From assembly GCA_029378245.1 (NCBI GenBank), contig JARKIF010000008.1:310001-374000 (forward strand): a stretch of DNA of 64,000 bases, read 5' to 3'. Positions within the stretch are counted from its first letter, which is position 1, and the number at the start of each line of letters is the position of its first letter. The stretch is from Roridomyces roridus. Taxonomy: Eukaryota; Basidiomycota; Agaricomycetes; Agaricales; Mycenaceae. The notes under the pieces are model-generated. The model did no database searches. It worked only from the letters and a program-made list of their open reading frames with translations, and was not told the DNA's origin. The position numbers were made by a program, and so were the translations under genes. Shown piece after piece: positions 1 through 10,561 of this stretch.

Positions 1-168
1 CCGCGACAAGGGTGAGTGGCCGAAGAAATCCCCAAGCCCCACCGCTGACTGCTTTTGCCAGCATTAAAGGGAGGACCTATGGGCGGCGCCGGGATCAAGA
101 AGTAAGTGCTCGTCACTGTGGTCGGCAACACTGACGGCGGTCTTGTACAAAGGTCGGGCAAGAAGTAG
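1..168 (+). CDS. TMA7: TMA7-like translation machinery-associated protein, 3' end only
   Basis: This is the last part of a gene that begins before the window. Three exon pieces (about 1-11, 62-101 and 153-168) join across two introns with clear GT..AG ends. They give the C-terminal peptide RDKALKGGPMGGAGIKKSGKK followed by TAG. The GG-rich stretch and the terminal GIKKSGKK are the signature of the TMA7/CCDC72 family, very small lysine-rich proteins that copurify with ribosomes. The N-terminal helical part is outside the window. The call rests on the tail alone, but that tail is distinctive. Confidence 0.75.
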
Positions 169-321
169 GATGTATGTAGCGTAGATGATTGGGTGCAGGT
201 GCAGGACAAGTTGAAGACAGACGTGTTTTTAAATTTGTGTATTGATTCCCGAATCCATCTCACTCCGTCCACCACCATCTTTCTGCTCGCTCACTCCGAG
301 CCATCTTTTGTTCAATCTCCC

Positions 322-3041
322 ATGTTGCAGGGCCAGCCCCAGCAGCAGCCGCTGAACCTTGGCTCCCAGCCCCAGCAACCAGCCCAGATACCGCCTCCCC
401 CGTTCCAGAGCGGTCAGGACTGGAACCTTTCGAGTGTCCTCCACTACCTACAGACCGAATGGCGCAAGTACGAACGCGACAGGAATGAGTGGGAAATCGA
501 GCGTGCTGAAATGCGGGTGTGTTGACGCCCTGCCTGGCGACGCGTGCCGCCTCTGAATTCAACTATAGGCTCGGATTGCTCTGCTCGAGGGCGAACGCCG
601 TTCCTTCGAGAATGTAAAACTGGACCTCATGCGTCGGATAAAAATGCTCGAGTATGCTTTACGCATGGAGCGGTGTGTCTTGCTGGCTCTCCGGGAATGC
701 TTGATTTCTTGACGTGTCTTGTGGCCCAGTTCAAAACAGCTCACCCAGCCCGCGCCTGCCTCCCAATCGGTCCCTCCTGCAAAACTAGCCGCGATTCAGG
801 CCCTCACATCTTCCTCGTCTCAGAAAGACGACGTCCAAAGCCACAAGGAAGAAAGTAGTGGCAGCTCTCCACGCAGCGAGGGTACGTGCCACCATGCACT
901 ACGCTACGCAACCTTGACCAGTTTGGCGCCAGATTCTCCGCTCCCAGATGCTCGTGTCAATGGCGCCGCGTCTATAGGCCCCACCGGAAGACCAAACTCG
1001 TGGGGCTGGACCAACGGTCCGTCGACCGGAACAGTCGCGGGGCTAGGAAAGCCTCCACCAGGGCGCGATCCCAAGAGTAGAGCTCGCAGTCGTGACTACC
1101 TCAAGCAGTAGGCGCTTTCGTCGCAACGTGTGCAGCACAACCTTACCCACTTTACCCAGATGTCTTCAGGAAATTTCATATCTCACATCCCCACAAGCCA
1201 TGAATCCATTACCCAACCGACCCTTACTCAATAATGGCAGTATTGCACTCACGCTTCCCAACGCACCACCTTTCGAGCAAATGGCTTTCAATGGAAGACC
1301 GCGGAAATTGTTGCCCGAGTCGGGCAAAGATTTTCCAATGCTCAACGGTAACATTAACTTGATGTCCGGTCCTTCCTCCGCCCCCGCTGCCACGCAAGGG
1401 TCGCACATACCTAATCTTGAACGACCCAACCCTCTTGGCTCGGGTATGCTGCAAATGCAACAACAGCACATGCCTCAGCAACAACAACAGTCCTCCCCAA
1501 ACATGATGCAACAGAATGTCGTTCCCTCACAATTACCGCCGCCGTCCAATACAACGAATGAGAGGGACAGGGAGGTTGATTCCGAGCCACGCCAGCTGAC
1601 CGCGATCTTCCGGCCGGATGACGCGGGTGAATGGAAGGAGAAGCTACGGCTGTCACATGAGGCTGAGCAAGCCCGTTTCGCACGAGAAAACCAGCAGGGA
1701 TGGGACAGGCGGCCTGAAGACGATGAGGGCAAGGAGGATGAGGGCGAAGTGGACGACGATGAATCGTCTGTGGTCAGTGATGGCGAGGGAAATAAGGTTT
1801 GGAAACCCAAACGGACACTGCGAAAGTGCGTAGGATATTCCTTTCGGGGTCTGGATTCTCAACCTTCTCATCAGCCATCTGGACGCCGTCCGCGCACTTG
1901 CATTCCACCCTCACGAGCTTTCTCTCGCGACCGGTGGGGACGATTGTACAGTGAAAATATGGAGAATGGATGTCTCGGGCCTCGCCTCCTCCGCGTATGT
2001 CGCCAAATATCTTGTCGCTGCCTTCTAATTCGTTCCAGTTCGAGACCAACCACTGAGATCGAGCCGCAACTGACTCTCCGCGGTCACTCTGCCGCGATCA
2101 CGAGACTGATACATGCACCTTCAAAGCAACTTTTGTACTCGGCGTCACTTGACTCGTCCATCCGGGTATGGGCGCTTCCTTCTCCGTCTCATACGACATA
2201 CGCGCCGTATGACGAGACACGAGCACGTGGTGAGCTCATTGGGCACACTGACGCTGTGTGGGATCTTGCTCTAGTACGGGATGAGAGCACGCTGATTAGC
2301 TGTGGCGCCGAGGGCACAGTAAAGGTCTGGGATGTCAGTGGACCCTCGGGAGGGGGGTCCCTCAAACTTACATGGGCTTGGTCGGGGCTTGAGAACGCCG
2401 ACGAGCTCCAGGAGGACATGGACGCCCCTGGTGCAACTGCCGTCGAGGCGCTCAAGGTCGATCTGAAAAAGGTGGCAGTCGCCTACCAAAACGCCGTTGT
2501 CAAGATATTCGACATTGAGAATGGCAAGGAACTGTCGAGGTTGCCGACAGATATCAGCTATGGTGGGTCAAAATACGCCATTCTCGGTCTCGTTGATTTG
2601 ACTTGACCTCTTGCACCAGACGGCACGCCAGCTACCCAGATAAACCGAATAGTCTCGCATCCGACCATGTCTCTGCTTGTCACTGCACACGAAGACAAAT
2701 ATATCCGGATATTCGACATCTTGACAGGTTGGTTTTTTCCAGACAACTACAGCCCTGGTACTGAGTGATGTACAGGGCAATGCACACATTCCATGTTGGC
2801 TCACCTCGATGGTGTTACATCGCTGTCCATCGACCCCGCTGGCTTTTCTCTCGTTTCTGGGAGCCACGACTGCTCTGTGCGCTTCTGGGATCTGCTTGGC
2901 TCGCGTGCGTGCGTGCAGGAGGTGACGACGCACCGTGAAAAGGCACGCGAGGGCGTGCTGGACACCGAATTCCATCCTTCACTGCCGTTTATGGCCAGTG
3001 CGGGTGCGGATGGCGTCGTGAAGCTCTACGCCTCGTCGTAG
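322..3041 (+). CDS. Striatin-family scaffold protein (STRIPAK complex), N-terminal coiled coil plus C-terminal WD40 repeats
   Basis: The ATG at 322 starts a Gln/Pro-rich leader. It is followed by the striatin N-terminal block (WNLSSVLHYLQTEWRKYERD) and, after a short intron, a predicted coiled coil (SFENVKLDLMRRIKMLEYAL). These are the conserved caveolin-binding and dimerisation region of striatins. A long disordered Gln-rich middle (about 1200-1850) leads into a WD40 domain with several repeats ending in VW or FW (IRVWALP, VKVWDVSG, IRIFDILTG, VRFWDLLG). The last repeat ends VVKLYASS at 3041. Striatins scaffold the PP2A-containing STRIPAK complex, which in fungi controls hyphal fusion and fruiting. 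Several short introns interrupt the gene, and exact splice sites between 520 and 1100 and near 1830-2040 were not fully resolved. It is convergent with the phosphodiesterase gene. Confidence 0.85.
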
Positions 3042-3164
3042 CCTCCTTTTTTTTCGAACATTTACCTTAGTAGAACGGAAATATTCTTGTACATACGTCT
3101 GTTATGAAACATTTCATGCCACGGCAACAAGAAGAAAGGCTTAGCGCTACAGCTACAGGAGAGG

Positions 3165-4473
3165 CTACTTATACAGCGGGTGTTGCAAGAAACTCATAAA
3201 TACTGGTCCGTGAGATTTATATTTCTGAACTGGATGAGTTTGGGATCGCAAAGAACCGAGAAGAGAGACGTACGTATATGCATCCCTTGCCGAGCGGCCA
3301 AGATTTCTGCTCCGAGTCCCTTCTCTTCCACAAGAGCCTTTATTTGCTCGAGGATGAGGGTCTGGTTTGGGCGGTCTGGGGCGCCATCGAGCGTGTCTTT
3401 GCAATGTATTACAAACACTCGCAGGCCAGCCAAGGCACCGCGCACGTCAATGGGAGGCGGCGGAGCTGGATTCAGCCGCTGCTTCTTACGAACAGGCCGC
3501 GTAGGGGAACTTTGCGCGGCATTGCGGACCTTGACCACCTCGGTTGCCAGAGCTTCTAGCTCTTTGACGAGATATTCGGGCTTTAGGTGGCCGTACAACG
3601 CGTCATCGCTCCTAGTCGAGGGCCAGGAACATTCGATAAATATGGTGGCAAGCGACGTGGGGATCTTTGGAGCTGCGGCCCGCCAGACGTGGATGGTTCG
3701 TGGGGCGAGTGATAGCGCGTCGGGCTCAAGGTCGCCGAAAAAGAGGAATTCGTGGCCTGTGGGGTCGTAGCGGATGAAAAATGCAGCCGAGTCGTAATTC
3801 CCTCGGTCGTTGTGACCGTGGCTGACTGGGAAACCACGGACAGAAACGTTGGGAATGAGCGTGTCGTACGTGTCGTTCATTGCGAGGCTTTCCAAAAGAT
3901 GAGATGGATAGAGTGGGGCTTGGAGGACTTACGCGGTATACAAGAGCTTATGCTCGTCATCTTCCTCGTCCCAAGAAGCCAAGTTTGGCCATATGCGGTC
4001 TGAAAACACGCTCTCCAAGTCCTCCAACGTTTGACGCGCGGAATGGATGCGTTTACGGGGGCCAGTTAACGAGCCAGCGGATATAACCAGACTCTGGATG
4101 TGATCGAGGTGGGCATGCGTGATAAGGAAACATCTGCGTCCATGCTTAGTCCAAGAAGTGCGTCCAGACAGCGCACGCACCGCACGAATGAATAGATCTC
4201 CGAGGCCGAGTATCTTTTGGTCTCGTCGAAGATATGGGGGTCGTGTCGGAGGAGTTTCTGAAGAGCGCCCTGGCCTGAACCGGCCTCCAACGCAATAACG
4301 CCATCTTCCCAAGCAGCAGCCGAAGGTTTGAGCAGATATCTACGCGAAGTTAGTGTGCCACCGAAGGCGCGTAACAAAACCACGCACGCGCTCAAATTTG
4401 TCTCATCAGGACCGCCCCCGTCCCCTACACAAACCAAGTCGAAGCCCACGCTACTCTCGACGCCGTGGGACAT
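3165..4473 (-). CDS. PDE1: Low-affinity class II 3',5'-cyclic AMP phosphodiesterase (PDE1 type, metallo-beta-lactamase fold)
   Basis: The protein hydrolyses cAMP and so damps PKA signalling. The ATG at 4473 begins MSHGVESSVGFDLVCVGDGGGPDE, matching the family N-terminus. The core motif THAHLDHIQSLVISAG is the class II cyclic-nucleotide phosphodiesterase signature; its His/Asp residues bind the metal pair. Further conserved blocks are GNYDSAAFFIRYDPTGHEFLFFGDLEPDA and IFIECSWPSTRSDDALYGHLKP. A probable short intron near the 3' end (after GMHI) places the stop at 3165; without it the frame closes at 3194. At least two other introns are present. It is convergent with striatin, with about 120 bp between the stop codons. 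Confidence 0.85.
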
Positions 4474-4731
4474 ATTGGGCGACTGCCAGCGCCAGGGCTC
4501 GTTTATCAACCTGGACTTGAAACAAGGTCAATTGATTGACCTGCCAGTCGCGAACAATGCGCGCTGGCGGCTTGCCTGCAAACAGAATAAGCACAAAACT
4601 GCCTCTATGACTCCACTCGACTAATTAACTCACTGCGGTTGCTCTGCGGTGTACCTGAGCACTGTAACAGAAAATAAATGCATCAGCGGCGCTTAATGAA
4701 CAAATGGAGAGCTGCAAAAAAGCGAGGATTG
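4474..4731. other. Short spacer between PDE1 start and tRNA
   Basis: This 258-bp spacer holds the presumed PDE1 promoter and the 3' flank of the tRNA gene. Both are read leftward. No coding signal was recognised. Confidence 0.5.
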
Positions 4732-4815
4732 AGTTCCTGCTGGGGGTCGATCCCAGGACCGCACGATAACGCGAGACAATTGCAATCGTGCACTCTACCA
4801 CTGAGTTACAGAAAC
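4732..4815 (-). tRNA. tRNA-Cys (anticodon GCA) with a 12-nt intron
   Basis: Read on the minus strand, the segment folds into a complete cloverleaf. Acceptor GTTTCTG pairs with CAGGAAC (one G-T wobble). The D arm is ACTC/GAGT, the anticodon stem CACGA/TCGTG, the five-base variable loop CGGTC, and the T stem CTGGG/CCCAG. The anticodon loop TTGCAA carries GCA at 4783-4781. The discriminator base is U (T at the 3' end), as in all tRNA-Cys. A 12-nt insertion (4779-4768) follows position 37, the standard place for nuclear tRNA introns. The mature RNA would be 72 nt before CCA addition. The T loop is slightly unusual (A at position 54). Confidence 0.88.
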
Positions 4816-5264
4816 CTAACACGAGAACGGCATGTGGAAAGAACCAGGTGTTATTTACCAGAGGGACTGACTTGTGGTACCGCAGGCGGGTCGATTCTCG
4901 TCCACTGCAGGAAGGAAGGTGACGATATCGGACACCAGATGGGTGTAGAGGAAGAGAGAGACCAAATGCGAACTAATGATGTAATTGCCATGATCGGGCA
5001 CGCGTCTCGTTACACACCGTGAACGTCAACACTCAAGCACTCAATGCTCTCTCTAGACTCTACAACGCAGACCGCTGTATGAAAAGAGTGCAATACTGAT
5101 TCAGACGCGTCAGAACTCGTCCATGCAAACCGGCTTGGACTTGTGGCTTATGCACCAGTTGAATTCACTCAAGGTCCCACTCATATCATGGTAAGTATTC
5201 TATTGTACAGTGCGTTTTCTAGCAATACTTAGCCTTCAAATCGTACGTGCTGCGATAGACTCAC
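4816..5264. other. Intergenic region with no recognised gene
   Basis: These 449 bp lie upstream of tRNA-Cys and downstream of the cupin_5 gene, both of which are minus-strand. I see no coherent reading frame, RNA fold or repeat. The region should contain the cupin gene's 3' UTR. Confidence 0.5.
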
Positions 5265-5980
5265 CTAAGCCTTGACATGGGGGCCCAGCTCTTTCATGAT
5301 AGCTTCCTTGTCCGGATGCTCACTAACCAAGTGGAGCAAGTCGGACGTTGTCAGAAATTTATGGTCTTCCCAGTGGAATCCTGGGACGACCACTTCAGTG
5401 ATCAAGCACCCCAAATTTCTCTTGTCCGCTTCTGTCGTCGCCTTGTCCAGGTCTTCGGCAAGCAGTTTGGACATCTTCCAAACGCCAGTGCCGACCAAAA
5501 GCATGCGGGTCTCGTTGTCCCCCGCTCCCATGACATGCTTCTCGATAGTGGGAGGGTTCCCTGGGGTTATGAGCGTGTATTCCGCCCTACCCGAGTGCAA
5601 TACATGGTAAGTCTGTATATACTGAGCGTTGAACAGGATACAGAAACGAATGTGGGCTCACGACGGACTTGTTCATGTGGATGACTCCGCTTGGGCTATC
5701 ATGGTCCAGCAGATAGTAGATCGAGGTTGCTAATGACCTCGAACCGCCCTCTGCTCCGAGTGTCAGTACACTCTTCAAATCAAGTTGATCCCACTCGCCT
5801 GCAAATGGACTGGACACCTCATTTACCTGGCGGTCAGTCTCGAGGAAATATCCTGGGCGCTATCGTTAACACAGATTGTCTTCGCTAGCAGGAACTGAAC
5901 CAACCTCCTTCCGGATGCTTCAACAATCCAAGCTGCTTAACCAAGGGATTCAACGTGGGCGAGTCGACTGGCGCGGTCAT
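5265..5980 (-). CDS. Cupin_5 (DUF985) family protein
   Basis: The ATG at 5980 gives MTAPVDSPTLNPLVKQLGLLKHPEGG, the typical opening of DUF985/cupin_5 proteins (LGL..HPEGG). Three exons join, giving SIYYLLDHDSPSGVIHMNKSV, then LHSGRAEYTLITPG, and a C-terminal PGFHWEDHKFLTTSDLLHL. These correspond to the beta-barrel strands and the downstream GFxxEDH motif of the family. The product is about 180 residues, cytosolic, and has no signal peptide. The biochemical role of fungal members is not established. It is divergent from the membrane protein gene at 6609. Confidence 0.8.
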
Positions 5981-6608
5981 TGTGCACAGGGTGAGGAAAG
6001 CCGCAGGATTTTGTCATTGATGTAATTGAAAAAAAGATATGCCGGCGATCAGTCCGTTGACGACATTTCTAAGCCGCCTCCGACGGAACCAACGAGGAAT
6101 CAAAAGGCGATCTTATCCAAATCTCATTTAAAGACGTGTTCAAGTTAGATGCTGGTGTGCGCAGGCTCTAGAGCGGCTGCCGGACCTTGTAGCCTTTGAA
6201 TTCTCAAAGGTCTTCAAACTGGTGATAGGGTTTGTCACACTTTGCACCGCTCCTCCTCTCGGATCGCCGACTTTTGTCGCGAGTAGAAATCTGTACAGTG
6301 CAGCATCAGTGCAGAACCAAACTGGCTGGTCAGCCGAGATCATGAACACCAACACCCAGGAACATCGTTTTACGCCAAGCCCAGAGGCAGTTCGAACGCG
6401 GTTATGGGTACCAGCTTCCACACACGCGCCACCGTCGGGCGTCGTCTCGATTTTCCACTCTTCCCTTCTTTTTTCGACCGACCTACCTTTGGCTACCAAC
6501 GACCTCGGTAAGTACAACTTCTGAACGGAGAAGTATCAACATCAAGTCGGTTAGTGCCAGCCCCATGTGAAATAAGGTTTTGCAGCTCTGCCCTGCTCAG
6601 CTACGAAC
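5981..6608. other. Divergent intergenic region
   Basis: These 628 bp separate the starts of the cupin_5 gene (-) and the membrane protein (+), so they should hold both promoters. Short open frames exist on both strands around 6140-6524, but they lack recognisable domains and are not called. Confidence 0.5.
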
Positions 6609-7892
6609 ATGAGCCAAGCGCCGCCGTCCGAGCCTTGGCTTGAGCGTTCACGACTCGATGGCCAAATGCTGAATAGTTTCGTCTATGTACGTGGAACATT
6701 ACTATTCTGACCTCAATTCATCGCATAGCAGGGTATTTTTGCCATCTTGAGCGTGCAAGCCGCTATTGCACTTCACGAAGGGAGGAAATCGGCTCGAGTC
6801 AAGCTCGACAGATGGGTAGCTCGAGGTCTCACGCTCTACATCGTCGTGACCTTCATACTCGGGAGTATTGGCTATGGGGCCAACGCGCGCTGTGAGTAAT
6901 CTCGCCGAGCGTTCTATCCTACCTTCAACTGTATGCTAGACACCGAGGACATCTGGATCAATTTCCGCCACGGGGACTGGGACCCTGCCGACTTGATCAC
7001 CAACGAATTTGCATACTGGTATAATCGACTGGCTATTGACTCGTACGAGTTTATCTCTCTTGCATATCCGCGTGCTAATGATTTGATAGAAATTATATCA
7101 TGGTCCGCCTTGATTCCGTTTGAAAGTCCCGAATTAATACCTCCTAAAGGTCTGGATAATGGACCTCTTGCTGTTATATCGCTGCGCAGCCATATGGAGC
7201 TTCAACATCTTTGTAATGGGGTCGATGGGCTGCGCATATCTGGCCATCGTTGGTGCGTATTCAAATTACAAATTCACCAGAATCCCCGAGATTCACGTTT
7301 GAACGCAGGCCTGTCCATGGCCGAGATGCTGAAAATCACACAATTTTCTTTAAGAGCAATTTTCAGCTGGGCTTTTTGGCTCTCTCGTGCGCGTACAACT
7401 TGCTCTTCACGACGCTGGTCACCGCGCGGCTCCTCATAGCACGAAATCAAATCACTCTACTCCTCGGCGCCGGCCATGCCAAGCCCTATGCCTCTCTAAC
7501 GGCTACGCTGGTCGAGTCCGCTTCGCTGTACTTTGTTTTCGACCTGCTGTTCGTTATCACCTTTGCATTGCACAGTAAAATTCAGAACCTCATTTTGCTT
7601 GAGAACTGTTTCATCCAGGTGAGTGGCTATCTCGGGAAGCTGTTATTTTCGCCTGATAAATTGGCAGGCTATTGCTCAATTACTGATTATCCTGCGAGTG
7701 GCCAAGGGGAAACAGCTAAATTCCACAATAATGAGCACTGCTTTGGAGTTTGCGCATAGCGCGCCTGGGACGGAGGGCACGCGACAGGGTGACCCGGTAC
7801 CCGTCCCACTTTCTATCCGCACCACGGGCGGAAAATATCGGGGGTCGAGCTTTGGATCTGGCACGAACGTCGAGCCTGAGCTGCCTGTATGA
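6609..7892 (+). CDS. Multi-pass membrane protein of unknown function
   Basis: The ATG at 6609 opens MSQAPPSEPWLERSRLDGQM. After an intron follows a first hydrophobic segment (GIFAILSVQAAIAL) and a second (LTLYIVVTFILGSIGYGANAR). A luminal-looking stretch comes next (DIWINFRHGDWDPADL), then further hydrophobic helices (FLALSCAYNLLFTTLVTARLLI, ASLYFVFDLLFVITFAL, AIAQLLIILRVAKG) and a polar C-terminal tail. At least six transmembrane helices are visible. The layout resembles the large, lineage-expanded families of uncharacterised membrane proteins in Agaricomycetes. No transporter or receptor signature was recognised. Five or more short introns split the gene. Confidence 0.65.
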
Positions 7893-8604
7893 TTGGATAT
7901 GTTTGCAATATGATTATTATGTAATTTGCTCAGTCCCTTCATTCGGCGATATGCCTCCGGTCGACATTTTGTCTCAAAACCAAAAGTCTGACGCGTCCAA
8001 TTTTGCTTTTCATGTGCATTAATGAAGGGTAGACTTTTTGAAAGTTTCAAGAGCAAGTTTTCCGGCAGAGCCAGTTTTCCAACTGCTGCCAAAAAATTTG
8101 GGCCATGGCTGGGAAACGAGCGCGCTTATTATCCTCAAGCCCGCAACGAGGTTATCTGGCCGCACTACTTCCCTTTCACTATATCTGACTTTCCCTCAAG
8201 ATTGTGCAGATTCTAGGGGTATTGTCCTATTGTTATCCAGGCTGAATTCATCACGAATAAGACGGATAGATCGCAGAGGAAACCCTACGTAAGGTAGCAA
8301 TCGAAGAACCATCCCAGTATCCGGCCCTCGTCGGTTTGTATGTCCCAATCATAACCACGCTCACTGCTTTCCGCGACAAGTTCGTGGAACCTGACCTGCA
8401 CGGTGGGTGCTTGACTGGTGGAATCCACGCGAAATGACCCCACCAGCTTCCGTTGTAAAACTTATCACCAACGCGGCGGCCATACGAAATTCAACTTCTG
8501 GTTCCCCCGCTCCGTGAATTATTCTTTCACTTTTTCTGCCCACAATATGTATATTGATAAATTGTAGGCTTATGATACACACTGGGATATCTCCCAGCCA
8601 ACAC
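7893..8604. other. Intergenic region with no recognised gene
   Basis: These 712 bp lie between two plus-strand genes. A 64-codon open frame around 8022-8216 has no domain, start context or intron support. I see only presumed 3' UTR on the left and promoter on the right. Confidence 0.45.
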
Positions 8605-10437
8605 ATGCTCCCCAGCTCGTCTTCCTTGGCTTTCGCTTTGACACCGACGCTCCCCACTCCCACGAGTAGCGCTTCGATGCACTCACCAGCGCTACCAGAG
8701 GTAATACCCACACTTTATTTGATCTCCGTCTGACAGATTAAACGCTAAAGAGTAATCCTCCTTCGGCGTCTATCACTCCATCAGCGTCTGCGAATCCACC
8801 AATGTCCACAAGTACTGCTGCAGGCGGCTCTGCTCCTCCGCCGGCGGCAACAGCTCCCAAACCCAAAAAGAAGAAGAAGCAGAAGCAGAAGCCTGACTTG
8901 AGCGATTTCATTCAGGCTGACCTGCAGCGGCATCGCAATCGCAAGCCAGGTGCTGTTCAGGATGCTACTGCCGAGCCTCTCAAGACTTCACGAGATCCAT
9001 CGGTCGCTGCCTCTGTCAGCATGGATATCTCGCCCATGGATTCACCTTCCATGTCTACCGTCGCTATAAAGAAAGAGAGCGAGCTGGAGCAGAAACTAGA
9101 TGCCGTCCCACATAAACCGCGAGAGAGTGTCGATATGGATATTTCACCTCCACAGTCACCATCTGCAGTTGTCCACTCAGTTGAGGACGACGTGGTCATG
9201 GATGGAGACGTCGGTGTCCAGATACCTGTAAGCGCCCTGGTTTTGATTTACGAAAACTGACTGACGCCCGTAGCCTGCTGATGAATTGACTCCGGCGTTG
9301 AATCTGGAGGTTGATCGAGTCTTGCGAACATTGGCACATCCCGCACATCTACTTGTAGGGGCGCCTGATGAACCACCGGATGTTGTGATTCCAGATGTGG
9401 CTGACCGCGAGGAAGCGATACATCCGGAACCCAGTGCACCCGTCGAGATCCCCGTCGAACCGGCGCCTACTCCTATTGTCGCACCTTCATTGGATAGCGC
9501 TGCGTTGCAATCCATCCTCCAGACCATGGTGACCAACGCAAACCAACTGATTGCATCTTCATCCGTAAATTTGCTCTTTGCATTCGTCTCCATGCTCACA
9601 GTTCCTCATAGGGCGTCAATTCACCGGCGCCTCCAAGTGAAATACATGTCGAGCCTGAAGATGCTACCTCATCACGGAGTGCGTTGGACGATCCATGTGC
9701 ATGTATCACTGAAGAGGGTCCCATCAGAGACCGGTATCGAACAAGCTACTGTCATTGCGCGCCACCGTGGTTTAGCCAGCGGAACCATTACGGTGGATTT
9801 CCTCATCAACCAGAACCAGTTGGATTCCATAACGAAGTGGAACAGACGTGGGAAAGACCCAGAGTATGTCCATTTTATTCGGTCGTCCGCTCTAAACTGT
9901 TGTCCAGGAATCTGGAAGAGAGCCTTTGCGTAACTTTGTTGTGCCTCTTGTCCGCTGATGTCAAAGCGCGGGTGGAGATGACGGAGAGCAGGAATTTCTC
10001 GACTCTACTGCCCGAGCTGGAATGCTCGTGGCCTGAAACAGGTGAGATCCTGTAACCTAAAGTCAACTCTCCATTCACCTCCTTAAGGCGGTCTGAGCAT
10101 GGGTGCCTTGTGGGATGGTGAGCTCGTAGACATGCCACTAGCACCCCCGTTCGCTGTGAGTTGCATGCAGACCAACGTGAAGAGCCTTTGATTCACTATC
10201 GCACAGTTGCCTTCGAATGGGCTGGTTGATGTTTCTCCATTCCTGGGATTGGGCAAGAACACGATTACGATCAACCAGACCCGGGACATGACCAAGTACC
10301 TCATATTACTCTGCGCACACCACCCAACACGGTCACAACTGGATTCCATCTCACGGGGCAAGCGCCGGTGGACCGGCTGGCTTGACAAGTTTTCGCAGCC
10401 GCTGCAACTGCCATTTAGGATACCTGTTCAGACGTAG
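8605..10437 (+). CDS. Hypothetical protein: disordered, lysine-rich N-terminus and conserved-looking C-terminal domain
   Basis: The best start is the ATG at 8605. A 32-codon first exon ends at 8700, and an intron (8701-8750) keeps the frame into SNPPSASITPSASANPP. The next part holds a lysine cluster (KPKKKKKQKQK), a plausible nuclear signal, followed by DLSDFIQADLQRHR. Two MDISP motifs lie in an acidic, Ser/Pro-rich stretch. After further introns, a structured-looking C-terminal part reads NLEESLCVTLLCLLSADVKARV, NGLVDVSPFLGLGKNTITINQT and YLILLCAHHPTRSQLD. The alternating hydrophobic pattern suggests a beta-sandwich. No family was recognised, so the function is unknown. The stop is at 10437, just before a minus-strand gene end. 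Confidence 0.6.
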
Positions 10438-10561
10438 ATCTTTCTTGGACTTTGTACTTTATTTTTTGCAGTAATCATAATTGTAGCTCTTGGTTCATGG
10501 CATGTCATTAACAGTAAGGAATGTGTTAAATACAGTAGTACAAGCGCGATTAAATAAGTGT

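Noticed and set aside
4625..4822. 65-codon minus-strand open frame over the tRNA
   Set aside because: It is produced by the tRNA-Cys sequence, not by a protein gene.
8022..8216. 64-codon open frame in the intergenic region
   Set aside because: There is no recognisable domain, no intron structure and no neighbouring exons. It is probably random.
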